A stretch of DNA of 64,000 bases. Source: Phycomyces blakesleeanus NRRL 1555(-) (lineage: Eukaryota > Mucoromycota > Mucoromycetes > Mucorales > Phycomycetaceae). Under the pieces are notes generated by a model. That model did no database searches. It was not told the origin of the DNA and saw only the letters and a program-made list of their open reading frames with translations. Positions 12,631 to 23,730 of this stretch are shown in pieces. The stretch is from the NCBI RefSeq assembly GCF_001638985.1, contig NW_017265141.1, positions 1,295,001 through 1,359,000 on the forward strand, written 5' to 3'. Within the stretch, counting starts at the first letter, position 1, and every line of letters begins with the position of its first letter. A program made the translations under genes and the position numbers.

Positions 12631-12662
12631 TATTATGTTCTTTTTCTCTCTTTAATAATAAT

Positions 12663-13101
12663 GGGTTTCATTATCTCTTCAAATAAAACTCATATTAGGA
12701 TTCCTAACGCGAGTGTTAAACTTGTGGCCAATGACAGTGAATATAAAGTGAGAATTATTGAATCCCCCTTTTTAATTAATCATCTTATTCTTGTACCTGA
12801 TATTTTATTATAAACAATTAAGTTAATATCTATCACTTATATTGGACATTTTGCTTATAAAAGTTGGTATATAAAGTGGAAATATTTAGGAGGGGCAAAA
12901 AAATTGATAAAATTTTGCTCTAAGTATTTCAAGACGTAAAAATGAGCAAACCTAAATTTCAATCCGAAAGCCTTTTCCTTCGGATTAAATCTACACATTT
13001 TAATTCTATTCAGACTTTTCTCAGCCAATAGTTTCATTGTTTAAATACCCGCTTTCAGAAACCTAATCCGAATCCTAATCCGAAGAGATAATGAAACCCC
13101 C
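12663..13101. mobile_element. Second inverted-repeat element with a related GGGTTTCA end
   Basis: GGGTTTCATTATCTCTTC at 12663-12680 is matched by its perfect reverse complement at 13082-13099, and the right end continues as CCCCCTA like the neighbouring element. TTAGGATTC is also shared a little further inside on both arms. The interior (about 400 bp) holds only noise frames. The left end lacks two of the G residues found elsewhere, suggesting wear. Confidence 0.65.
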
Positions 13102-13267
13102 TATTATGAACTTGCAATATAGGGAAATTTTTGGCTTTGACACTTCTATAACTTTTCATTTGATTTGTTACTAATAATTTTCCAACTTGTATATGAAGCA
13201 AAAATGTTTGCCAATTTGGTTTTTTTATTTAACATATAGGCTTTTTTTTAAAGAAAATAAAAGAGAG

Positions 13268-13651
13268 TTAAGAGGTACAGAGATATATGTTATTTTTGTG
13301 CAGTTTTCTACTAAGGGTTTTTCTGCTCACTGACTTTCCAGTCTCTTTCTTGATTGAACGTGCCATCCCTTCCAAAGTTTGATGGTGATCTCGCTTAGCT
13401 TCCAAAACAAGATGTCTTATCTCTCTAGGTGTAAGCTTTTCGGGCCTTCCAGAAGGTTTTTTGTTCGCAACAGAGCCAGTTTCTTTGTATTTTTTCAAAA
13501 TATTATTGATTGTAGACCTTGGTATATTCTCTTCGGCTGAAATGTCACAAATTCTCATCCCTTTTTTATAGTAGCCGATTATGATTCCCTTTCTAAAATC
13601 TGAAAGTCTTTGAAGGGTTCTACGGTGTTGAGTGTTTTTTAATTTGGACAT
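13268..13651 (-). pseudogene. Truncated Tc1/mariner-type transposase (DNA-binding part only)
   Basis: The frame gives 127 aa from MSKLKNTQHRRTLQRLSDFR. It contains a first helix-turn-helix (FRKGIIIGYYKKGMRICDIS, then IPRSTINNILKKY), a GRPEKLTPREIR linker and a second Tc1-type helix-turn-helix (KKETGKSVSRKTLSRKLHKN). This is the paired-like N-terminal half of Tc1 transposases. The frame then stops (NIYLCTS), so the DDE catalytic domain is absent. It lies between the inverted-repeat element ending at 13101 and a further GAAACCCCCC end at 13992-14003, as if a larger element was deleted internally. It may be transcriptionally dead. Confidence 0.8.
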
Positions 13652-13991
13652 GATGTTTTCCTTTTTTTAAAAAAAATAAAATTAAATTTAAGAGATTGAT
13701 CAAAGTAAAGTGCAAAAAATTGCTGGTATTATTATTTTCAAAAAAAAATATATGGGTAGTTGAGATAAAATCATTAGTATTTTAGTATAAATCCTACATC
13801 ATAGCATGCATTAATTATTATTAGTATTAATAATAATAGTGTAAAGAGTCGTGGTTATGCAAAGAGTTATAAAGTAAGATTTTTTTTAACAAAAAAAATT
13901 TCAAAGCATAATAGAGGGTTTTATTTTTATTTTTCTTTAGCCAATCATTTTAATCGTAAATCTCAGAAATTAAAATTAAAATATTTATAGC

Positions 13992-14003
13992 ATGAAACCC
14001 CCC
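13992..14003. repeat. Solo element end, ATGAAACCCCCC
   Basis: This matches the terminal motif (TGAAACCCCC) of the elements at 12276-12630 and 12663-13101, in right-end orientation. A similar solo end, GTGAAACCCCCCTA, lies near 47993-48006. It may be the outer end of the element that carried the truncated transposase. Confidence 0.45.
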
Positions 14004-14609
14004 TCTTTTCCCTTTTGTATCTCCAGAAATACCACACCAGCAAGTAACGCGGCACAAACAGATGTATAACTTGGAACCCACTTGATAGAAAATATCATAA
14101 TCGGAAGATTATATAAGCGTGTGGAGCATATCTTTTGTTTCAGTCACCATTGTAATCTACTTGAGGCACAAAAATAAATAAGGTATATATATATTCTGTG
14201 CAAAACAAACTATTGTGTAAATAGAGTTACTATATAATCTGATTTCTACAAGCTTTATTTGTTAGGACTCGAATACAACAAAAATTGATGCATATTTAAA
14301 CATAAGAACTATGACCATTCTATAGTTAAAGCCAGGTGCTTTGCCCGGATAATCAAAGAGTTTTATTAGACCGAACAAAATATATTCCGGCCCGGTAAAT
14401 GCTTGTTATGTTATAGGCTATATATGAACCCTCTTTATTTTATTTTTATTATTTATGTATCGAATAATAATGCGTAATTCTGGGAGCATTATAATATTCT
14501 ATATACACACACGCATACGCACGTACATAATATCAAAAAAATAAGAAAAAAAGTCAGCTTATTGTTTCTAACATTGCTGTGTATTATTTTCTTCTTGTTC
14601 ATCATTCTC

Positions 14610-16213
14610 ATGACGCCTAAAATCTTGCTTACTCGCTTGCGTAAAGAACTAAGTAAATTCCTCAAATATAAAACTTTTTTTTTTACATCCTTTGTTGCCA
14701 AACAACTAAATCCACTCACTAACATTATATACATTCTTTTTTTAAAAAAAAATCTCTTTTCTTCTCCCCTTTCACCCCCTCCTTTTTTTATATATATGTG
14801 TAGCTGATTTGGAAAGAGATCCACCTCCTGGGATTGTGTGCTATCCTATTGACGATGATATTACGCAATTAGAATCATGTAAGTAACAGCCACATTTTAC
14901 GATTGGTTCCTTCAAGAAAATTACATTTACACACGTAATATTTATTTATGCCCATATATATACAGTCATTAAAGGACCACCGGAATCTCCTTATGAGAAA
15001 GGTTTATTTCAACTCGACATTACAATTCCTCTACAATACCCCTTTTCTCCACCGCAGATCCGTTTCAAGACACCAATCTACCACCCCAACATTGATGACT
15101 GTGGACGCATTTGTGCCGATATTCTCAAAAAAGGTGTCTCTGGAGGCTGGAAACCATCGCTCAATCTTTCTACAACTCTAATGTCGCTTTCAACTCTAAT
15201 GGCACATCCTAATCCAGACGATCCGCTTGATGCAGATATTGTAAGTACACACATACGCATATATATGATATTGTTATAGTATACTTGTACCGGGACGCTT
15301 TATTTATTATACCAATTAAATTAACAATATTCTTGTCATGTCATGTCATGTCATGTTATGTCATATGTCTTTTCTTCTTCTTCGGTTTTTGTGTTTGTGT
15401 TTGTGTGTATCTTATTGATAAATCATGCCATATCTTATTTTATTTTATTTTAATGCTGAACACACACACATACACATGTATATATATTCTTGATATTCTG
15501 TTTTATTTGGGGTTATGTAGGCCAAACAGTTCAAGCTGGATAATGCACTATTTGTAAAGACAGCAATAGAACACACTTTTAAGTACGCAGTTAATTCGCA
15601 GACAGCTGACAAGGTTCCCGATACGCCTGATCATGCAATAGAACCAAATCAAGACAAATCTGACAAGAATCCGGTTTTTCAAGGAGAGGAAGAAAATTAT
15701 CAGCAACTACAACAGCAGAAACAACAACAGCAGCAGCAGCAGCAGGAAAAGGAGAAAGAAAAGGAAAAAGAAAAAGAAGAGGCTAAACCAGAATCTGTTC
15801 TTTCTGGTGGTACTGGGCTTGAGACTGGTTCTGGACGCAAAAAGGTGCTTTCACTCTCGCAGAGAAAGAAGGACATGCAGAATTTTTCACAAAAATCCAT
15901 CCCAAGCACAGATAGCAGCATTTTAACCACTGCAACACCAACATATCCAACAGCTCCAGCTCCAGCTCCAGCTCCAACAGATCTAGCTCCAACAGCTCCA
16001 ACAGATCCAACTCCAGCTCCAACAGATCCAACTCCAGCTCCAACAGCTCCAACTCAAACCCAAACTCAAAATCAAACCACATATTTAGCATCTAATATCC
16101 CAATTCCACGTAAAAGATCAATTGCCCAGGATGATGTTCCTGAAAAGCCAGAGTCTGGCGCAAAAAAGAGCAAGTTAAGTTTGAAGAAGAAGATGAAGAT
16201 GAATAACAACTAG
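14610..16213 (+). CDS. UBE2T: Ubiquitin-conjugating enzyme E2, UBE2T-like, with a long low-complexity tail
   Basis: UBE2T is the E2 that works with FANCL to monoubiquitinate FANCD2/FANCI in interstrand-crosslink repair. Exons 14610-14652, 14804-14878, 14966-15240 and 15521-16213 join to 361 aa. The UBC fold shows ERDPPPGIVCYP, SPYEKGLFQLDITIPLQYPF, PPQIRFKTPIYHPNID, the active-site Cys in CGRICADIL, GGWKPSLNLSTTLMSL and HPNPDDPLDADI. These blocks match UBE2T better than other E2 classes. The E2 core ends near residue 150. A tail of some 200 residues follows: a Gln-rich and Glu/Lys-rich run (about residues 192-220), then tandem Ala-Pro-Thr repeats (about 277-310), and a basic end (AKKSKLSLKKKMKM) that looks like a nuclear localisation signal. 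Human UBE2T is about 197 aa, so the tail is unusual. Confidence 0.88.
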
Positions 16214-16500
16214 CGCTCTATCATATTCTTTACATAGCCGATCATCATAATTTGAATAGTAGTAACAATAACAATAATAATCACAATAATATTAGCATCA
16301 ACACCAGCATCAATATTAATAAATACATGTATAAAGAACACTCAAATGATGTTGACTATTCAAATAAACCTTTCATTCGCGAAACATTTGTATATATATA
16401 AAAATGTGTATTTGTGTGCGTGTATGTTAAAAAAGTCAGAAATAAAATATATTACTTTTTATTATCATCATCATCACTATCACTACTATTACAATACTAC

Positions 16501-16553
16501 TACCATGGTTACCATGGCTACCATGGCTACTATGGCTACTATGGCTACCACGA
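16501..16553. repeat. 9-bp minisatellite (ATGGCTACC-type)
   Basis: Tandem copies of ACCATGGTT/ACCATGGCT/ACTATGGCT lie in the 3' region of the UBE2T-like gene. Copies differ by single changes. Several contain the palindrome CCATGG. An AT-rich trinucleotide run (ATCATCATCATC) precedes it. Confidence 0.85.
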
Positions 16554-16856
16554 CTATCACTATATTTCCCTGGTTTTGAAACCCAATGCAAAGAGTTTTA
16601 TATCTTTCATTTTTGTACACACGTTTAGATAAATCCCCGTACATAATCACATGCAATAAACTTGCTAAATCAATGGTAACAAGAAGACAGTTTTTTTTTT
16701 AGGCCCCAGTGTTTGTCATCTTATTTTACACATAAATAATAATTAAGTCACAGATCTCTTATTAAATACACTCAAATAAATCCGTTTAGGATTCACAGTG
16801 ATACCAGCACAACTTCTTTCACGTTCTTTTTTTTTTTGTCTTTACTTCATTTTGCA

Positions 16857-17996
16857 ATGACTGACATTCCTCAACTCAAAACCTTTGATGTCAGCTTGTC
16901 TCCTACAGGTGTAGCAGAAATTGCCTTTAACCGGCCTGAACGATACAATTCGCTTTCTCCTTTGGTTTATGAGGTACGATAATATATATAAGAAAAAAAT
17001 AAAATAAAATAAAATAGAGGGACTTTTGATTTACATATATGTATATACGTATGTATATACATGCTTGTGTGCGTGCATGCGTATTTATGTACGTGCTTAC
17101 TTGTGCGTGCGGGTGCGTACGTATGTGAATATGGGTACGGATATGGATGTGTGTGTGTGTACATTTTATTTTGCGGGGTAAAAAAAAAATAAGACAACTA
17201 AATAAATCAAGGAGATCAGAATAACATATGTGTATATTTTCTTTTCTATTTATTTTTATGGGTTGCTCTGTGTAGGAATGGAGAACTGCTATTCGTTGGG
17301 CAGCAAGCAGTGAAGATGTCAAGGTTACTGTCTTGACTGGCAGGGGAAAATACTATACTTCCGGACAAGAACTTGCTATTCCTGAAATGACACCTGAAGC
17401 TTTGGATAATTATATGAAGCGTAGTGAGGTCACAAAGTAAATATACTGCAGCTTGTGTGTGTGTGTGTGTGTGTGTGTATTTTTTTTTGCCTAACACAAA
17501 AGGAGATTCTAATGGTTTTTATTTTTTATCTTCTTGATCTGACCAATCCTATATATTACTATCAACATATTATTAACACACACGCACATAAAAGGACTCT
17601 TACTGATGAACTTATCAATTTCCCAAAGATGCTAATTGCTGCTGTTAATGGTATGTAAAATTATTTTTTATAATTATAATATATATGTTCAAAACTATAT
17701 ATGATATAGTTCCTTTGTGTAGTGTAAAAAGAAAATTAAGGAGAAAAAGTAGAATGAATACTAACAACTCTTGGCTCGACTTGTTTTGTATATAAAAATT
17801 AAGGACATGCAATTGGATACGGTGTTACCACGCTTGCACTGTGTGATGTAGTTTATTCGGTACCTGACGCTACATTTACAACACCTTTTATGAAATTAAG
17901 TACGTTGAAAATAAAGAGGAAAATCTCAAAGAAAATATAGAACGCCAAAAAAATAGATAAACAGATAATTAGAACAAGGGCAATTGAAGATCCACA

Positions 17997-18029
<33 letters not shown>

Positions 18030-18657
18030 CATGTAAAGATGCTTGCATATATTTACTTAATCATACATAAAACATCAAAAAAAAAACAAAAAAATACTTT
18101 GTTTATATTCATTAGGTTTCTGTGCCGAAGCATGTTCTTCTGTCACATTCCCTCGAATCTTGGGTACTTCAAGAGCCAATGAGATGTTGCTGATGGGACG
18201 CACCTTTACTGCAAAGGAGCTTGAACAAGCTGGACTTATCAGCCGTACCTTCCCCACCGAGTCTTTCCACGAGCAGGTTATGGCGTTGGCCGAGAAGGCT
18301 GCTGAATTCTCTGTCAATGCAATGAAGATCACAAAGGAGCTTGTGCGCAGTGTTGACCGTGAATTGCTTCTCAGTACCAATGTGATTGAAATGGAGAGAC
18401 TCGGAGAGTGTATGACGAGCTCTGATTCGTTGGAGAGCATGCTTCGTTTCTTTGGTGAGTATAAAGCCATAAGTTTATATAAATATCCTCTCAAAAGAAA
18501 AAAAGAAAAAAAAAGGAAAACATAAAACATAAATAAACCTTCCTCTCCAAATAACAGTTTACTGATTCTATTCACCGATTGACTGACTTTAGAGGAATCA
18601 CAGAAGAAAAAGAAGGCCAAGGCAGCTGCAGGCAAGAACAAGGCCAGCAAACTCTAA
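16857..18657 (+). CDS. Peroxisomal enoyl-CoA hydratase/isomerase (delta3,delta2-enoyl-CoA isomerase type)
   Basis: This crotonase-fold enzyme probably shifts double bonds of unsaturated acyl-CoAs for peroxisomal beta-oxidation. Exons 16857-16973, 17276-17436, 17595-17650, 17804-17899, 18116-18454 and 18593-18657 join to 277 aa. Motifs include FNRPERYNSLS, the acyl-CoA loop GRGKYYTSGQEL, the oxyanion-hole segment NGHAIGYGVTTLALCD, and TPFMKLSFCAEACSSVTFPRILG. The Glu in CAEACSS sits where ECI-type isomerases carry their catalytic acid. The last exon adds EESQKKKKAKAAAGKNKASKL, ending in SKL, a canonical PTS1 peroxisome import signal. The start context (GCAATGACT) is the first ATG after a CT-rich leader. 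The isomerase role is inferred from motif resemblance to ECI2 or yeast Eci1; a hydratase role is less likely. Confidence 0.87.
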
Positions 18658-19764
18658 GAGAAACAGATCTTCTTACTTGGAATGTAGTCATATGAGAGAG
18701 ACATAAAGAGACATAGCATATGTATGTAGTATTTAGTATGTAGTATGTGTGTACTAATGTATGTACAGCATATTTTATAAAGTAATAATAATAATAAAAA
18801 ATAAGAGAAAGAGAGATAGGCAGACAGGCGGCCAAAATTATAGTGAATTGATCTGTAATATGTGTAAAGGTGTGCTTTTTGTAATACAAGTCAAAAAGTA
18901 AAAGCAAAATAAAATTACGTTGTGTTCTAGTGTTTGTTTCTCGATCTATATCTCTTATAATGGATAGCAATGTCAGTTTAAATGAAAATTGAACATGATA
19001 TTATTACTATTCCTATTATTTCTTGGTCTTATTTTTATTTTTACTTATAGGTAAGGGCTTGGGTTATTCAACTGACAGCCAAAAACTCAATTCTGTTTGA
19101 TAAAGAAGTTTAATGAACAAAATACCTCTTGAGAGATTTAATACCGTTACCGTTACTACTGTCAACACTTCTTTTATTTGAGTATGTAGATAAACAACAT
19201 GGACTACTTTAAATAACCACCCTCTTTGTTTTCTCTTTTATTGGCCCCCACCCCACCTCGCCCCACCCTACCCCTTGTTTTCCCTTTCCTTTTCCCTCTT
19301 TCGCTTCCTCTTCCTCTTCCTCTTCCTCCTTGTATATACTATATATGCTTATTGTATAATATTTCTAATACTCAATCTGACCAACATCCCTTGCTTCAAC
19401 TCTTAAAGCTAGCCGACCCACTTTTTTTTTCTTTCTTTCTTTGTACCCCTTTTTTATTATTCTTATTCTTATTCTTATAATTTTTTATTGAGTTTTGCTT
19501 ATAAAGGAACCTCTTTTTTTTTAAATTTGTTTTTAATTTTTTTTTTGCTTGCCGTCCTTCTCTTGAACATACTTTACTCTTACCAATACTTTTTTTTTCT
19601 CTATCATTCAATTCGTTACCATACCAACTACTTTTTTAAGAAAAAAAAGTCTATTATTTCTAGAGTTTTTATTGTTATTATTTTGTCTTGAATATCTTGT
19701 TTATTTATTTGACACTTTATATATATATATATACTTTAAATTACTTTATTTTCTATCACATCGC
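18658..19764. other. Intergenic, pyrimidine-rich leader
   Basis: No gene is evident. From about 19221 to 19680 the plus strand is very CT/T-rich (CTTCCTCTTCCTCTTCCTC near 19308-19328, then long T runs), a typical leader ahead of the CFEM-like gene. Short low-complexity frames here are noise. Confidence 0.6.
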
Positions 19765-20424
19765 ATGAAGCTCACCGCTGTCTCCCTGTTGGTTCCCATT
19801 CTGGCATACCTAGAAACTGCCTCTGCTCAGACTGATGCAGGCTGTGCAGCCTCAGTCATGTAAGCCTCCCCCCCTCCTCCTACTATTCCTCCTATTTTCC
19901 TCTCTTCTCTTTTGTCCTCCTTTATTACAATATACTATATTGTACTGCATTATACCATACTCTATTATGTTATATTATAGTGTATTGTATAAATACAGAA
20001 TATACAGATGTATATATTTGTACTGGTCTCCTATTTAGTCAACCTGACACCCCCCATCATATCCCTCCGAAAAAAAAATGAAGATGAAGTATAGAGTCCC
20101 TTGTAATCAAAAAAAAAATTCAAATTCAAAATCTGTTCTTTATTTATTTATATGTATTTTCTGGTGTTGTGCATTGTGAATACAATATGTTTATTTATTT
20201 AGTTTCAATCAATGTCTTCGAAACCAAGACATTTATATCAAGACATGTTCTGGTCAAGGTAAATCTCTTTTACGTATATTGATATTACTATTCTTTCCAT
20301 TTCTCACGCCACACATATTTTAGACTACACGTGCCTGTGCAAGGTAAAGTATAAAGAGCCCAAAGAAGAATAGATTTTTAAAGAAATCATTATATTCAGG
20401 GCTTTGCTACCAAAGACCAAAACC

Positions 20425-20455
<31 letters not shown>

Positions 20456-21024
20456 TAGGAAGGCTTTGAATCCTAAAATATAAATTATAAAAATTAATTA
20501 ATATTCTGTTTTTAATCTAGTGGCACACAACAAAGTTATCTTGTTGGGACAATTGTCAAAATGATGTTTCAAGAGGTTCACAAGAAGGTCTAAAAACCAC
20601 CTTTTGTTCTATTGCAGCCCCGATTAACGCGTAAGGAAAATAAATAAATAAAAACTGTTTATTTATTACTCTCTTTTTTTTGTATCTAAAATATTGTGTG
20701 TATAGAACTGTATCATCTATCGGATCTGCATTACCAACAGCTTCACAAGCACCAAGTAGTAGCAGCAATGGTAGCGGAAGTAAGAGTGGCAATGTTGCTA
20801 GCCTGTCGCCTTCAGCAGCCGGACCTATCAAAATTCCCAGTGCAGCCACAGCAGCCGGATCTCTGCCTTCTCTTGGTAGCACAAAGAACAGCAATGGCAC
20901 TACTGGGACTAACGGTGGAGGTGGCAATGTCAATAAGACCAGCCATTCGGGCGCAATGAGCCTTGAGTCCGGTCCGGTGTTTGGTGTGATAGTTGCTGTC
21001 ACTTGCTATTGGTTTCTCTTGTAA
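19765..21024 (+). CDS. CFEM-like, GPI-anchored cell-surface protein
   Basis: Exons 19765-19859, 20203-20258, 20324-20343, 20521-20630 and 20706-21024 join to 199 aa. The protein has a signal peptide (MKLTAVSLLVPILAYLETASA), then exactly eight cysteines in about 65 residues. The spacing is C-x8-C-x10-C-x6-C-x-C-x8-C-x3-C-x16-C, close to the fungal CFEM pattern. An Asp in SGQDYTCLC sits where haem-binding CFEM proteins carry their axial Asp. A Ser/Thr/Gly/Ala-rich, N-glycosylatable linker follows (about residues 108-178), then a small-residue site and a hydrophobic C-terminus (GPVFGVIVAVTCYWFLL) suited to GPI attachment. The third exon is only 20 nt. The C1-C2 spacing is longer than in classical CFEM, so haem uptake is only a possibility. 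Confidence 0.78.
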
Positions 21025-21048
21025 GAAAGCTTCCCTAGTTTTAATGAA

Positions 21049-21079
<31 letters not shown>

Positions 21080-22013
21080 TTCAGTTTCTATTTTTTACTT
21101 TATTTCCTTTGTCACTTGCAAAAATATATTTATATTTACATTCAGACACATATTCACACTCATTCACGTACAAACTACTATTACAATCGGTTCTTAGTAC
21201 TCTTCTTTAAAGAAAGAATGAGCGAAACAGTTGAGATTTATGTGCACAATATATATATATCTAGAATGTAGTCATGGTGATGGGATGAGTTTATACAAAA
21301 AGTGATAATAATTGTGGGCTTATCCTTCTGGATTCTTAAATATATATATATATATATATCTTGTCGTACCTTTATCTATTTCTTTGTGTCTTGGTGTAAA
21401 ATAAATAAATCTAAATATATTTATTTAAAATAAAAAGAGCTAATTTTTTTATTTATTTCTTAAAAAAAAAAGAAAGATGTTCTTGTCTACAGTACAGAAG
21501 AGCAATAATTCAACACCGATAAAAAGGGCGGTTCACCAATGGATAAGTGGACTTGTATAAAATAATAATACTAAAAAGACATTACCATCATCATCACTAT
21601 CACCATCATTATCTTAATAATCATAGCAAATTCAGTTCCGTCTGATTGATACGGCTCTATAAATACTTGGATACTACTATTACTATTACTATTAATAATA
21701 TATACATACAATCATTAAACAAAAATTCTGCAAGAGTACTTCTTCTAAGTTCATCTTATTTTGTAATAAAGAGATTAAGAAGCGATAATGGAGGCTTATT
21801 ATATATATATAACATATTCTTTTTGTTTAAAGTGGCAAGATGGATTTACCGACCACGGAAGATTGTAGATAAAGTTTGTCTTTCTCTCTTTTTATTATAC
21901 ATTTTTTTTCACAAACCGCCTTACGCACTAAAAAAGGAAAAGAGGTCTTTGATTTAAGTGTATTGTATTATAGTATAAAATATAGCATAGTGTGATATAG
22001 CTTGGTATAGTGC
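21025..22013. other. Intergenic, AT-rich with (TA)n tracts
   Basis: This is non-coding DNA with (TA)n at 21058-21080 and 21340-21358, and ATC/CAT trinucleotide runs near 21585-21615. No gene is seen. Confidence 0.6.
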
Positions 22014-22080
22014 AGTGTAATGTAATGTAATGTAGTGTAGTGTAGTGTGGTGTAATGTGGTGTGGTGTGGTGTGGTGTAC
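22014..22080. repeat. Pentanucleotide array (TGTAA/TGTAG/TGTGG)n
   Basis: Tandem 5-bp units drift from TGTAA through TGTAG to TGTGG along the array, a gradient expected from point change plus local amplification. Confidence 0.85.
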
Positions 22081-22487
22081 TGAAAATGTGTACCTGGAGT
22101 ATGTATTCATGTATTCATGGCTCTATATATTTATGTATGTAATAAATATGCGTGGGATTCAAGATTCTTATTTCTCTTAGACTATGATATTTGTACACAT
22201 CTTTTCTATCGTTTTTTTTTTCGATCCAAAATAGCTACACATTGACGGCGACTCAAATGTGTTAAAATAGAGAGAAATGGATCTTTGTTTGACAAGAGAA
22301 GCGAAATATGACGATGTGTATATATATATATGTGTGTGTGTAAGAGAGAGAAAACAGGTTTGGCAGTCTAGAAAACAAAGAAGCCTTCAAAGGACTCTAT
22401 TTATTTATTATTTTTGTTATTATTGTTATTGCTTGGCGTAAGAAACAGCTCGATATTCATGAAACTCTTTGTTATATATAGAAAAAT

Positions 22488-22540
22488 GGACAAACAGACA
22501 AAGACAAACAGACAAACAGACAAACAGACAAACAGACAAA
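22488..22540. repeat. (ACAGACAA)n octanucleotide microsatellite
   Basis: About six copies of an 8-bp ACAGACAA unit, ending in ACAGACAAAATAC. Confidence 0.85.
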
Positions 22541-23137
22541 ATACACGACTATATATACTAATCAAACCGGTTTCTTCAAAAAGGGGTTATCTATTTTCTT
22601 TATTAAACAGATAAACTCTAACAGCATTCAAAAGGGCCCATGGCAGCTATGAATGGACTACAGGATATTAAAAAGAGAAATCAAATCAGCATTTGAATTG
22701 ATTTGAATTGAAATATACATATAATTTTAAAGAAGATGGGGGTCAATTTTCTCGGTAGATTAAAGATTCTTTTTTCTTAAAAGAAAAAGAGGAAGAAAGG
22801 GCGGAAAGACGAACAAACATACAAACCTACAAACGAACGAACGAACGAACGAACGAGTGGGCGGGTGGTCAGACGGAAGGACGGAAGAAAGAAAGGAATA
22901 AAGAAAGAAAGAAAGGAATAAAGAAAGAAAAGACATAAAGAAATGAAAGAAAGGATGAAAGGGGATTGTAGTGAAAAGACCTCTCTGGGTTGAATTGGGG
23001 GTCTTTTCTATAGTGAAAATATCATTAGAGGAGTTTTTGTTTGTTTTTGCCTTTTTGCCTTTTTTTCTTCTTCTTCTTGGGGGTGAGAGGCTGTGTGTTC
23101 AAGTATAATTCTAAGCGAAAGTACAAAATACAAGTAT

Positions 23138-23244
23138 AACTGCAACTGCAACTGCAACTGCAACTGCAACTGCAACTGCAACTACAACTACAACTTCGAC
23201 TGCAACTGCAACTGCAACTGCAACTGCAACTGCAACTGCAACTG
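23138..23244. repeat. (AACTGC)n hexanucleotide array
   Basis: About seventeen copies of AACTGC, broken by AACTACAACTACAACTTCG near 23179-23198, then continuing and passing into GCGAGT units (about 23264-23287). The unit length is a multiple of three, so it makes spurious Cys/Asn or Ala/Val frames that I do not treat as genes. Confidence 0.9.
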
Positions 23245-23357
23245 CGACCGCGACCAGGAGTGTAAGTGCGAGTGCGAGTGCGAGTGCAATGATGAGTAGA
23301 AGCACAAACGCGAGTGTGTTCGACTGTAATATGTAAATGTGTACATGTGTGTGTGTG

Positions 23358-23417
23358 AGGAGAGGGAGGGGCGGGGGAGAGGAGGGAGGGGAAAGAAAGG
23401 GGTGGTGGGAGGGGAGG
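23358..23417 (+). other. G-rich tract with strong G-quadruplex potential
   Basis: At least eight runs of three to five G lie within 60 bases on the plus strand (GGGAGGGGCGGGGG, then GGGAGGGG, GGGG, GGGAGGGG). It stands out in an otherwise AT-rich intergenic region and lies about 310 bp before the start of the protease-like gene at 23731. Confidence 0.7.
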
Positions 23418-23730
23418 TTACACGTAGTTCGCATTGGCTCCGCCTGATCAAGCCCCCCCTCTCTACTCTACTCTGCTATAATCTACTCTCTCTCTCTCTC
23501 TCTGTGTGTGTGTATGTGTCTTTTTAAACTGCAAAAAAAAAGAAACTCCTTTGTCTGGTTATCTGTCTGTTTAGCTGTCTGCTTAGTTGTGGATTTTTAA
23601 TTTTAATTTTTAATTTTTTTTTAGATCCCCTTTGCTATAAAATCTTACTTCATTATTTTCCCTTTTATTTCCTTCTCTTCTCTTTTCATCCATTAGATCC
23701 ATTTCCCTTTAGACCAGACGCAACCCTCCC

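Noticed and set aside
12421..12813. 130-codon plus-strand frame
   Set aside because: It crosses the right end of one inverted-repeat element and the left end of the next, lacks a proper ATG and has no protein-like features.
20556..21002. 148-codon minus frame
   Set aside because: It is the antisense shadow of the Ser/Gly-rich last exon of the CFEM-like gene.
22488..22540. CRISPR-like direct repeats
   Set aside because: Units are 8 bp with no unique spacers; it is a simple microsatellite. No array of repeat and spacer was found anywhere in the window.
23093..23434. Frames rich in Cys-Asn or Ala-Val repeats on both strands
   Set aside because: They are translations of the (AACTGC)n array, whose period of six leaves several frames open.
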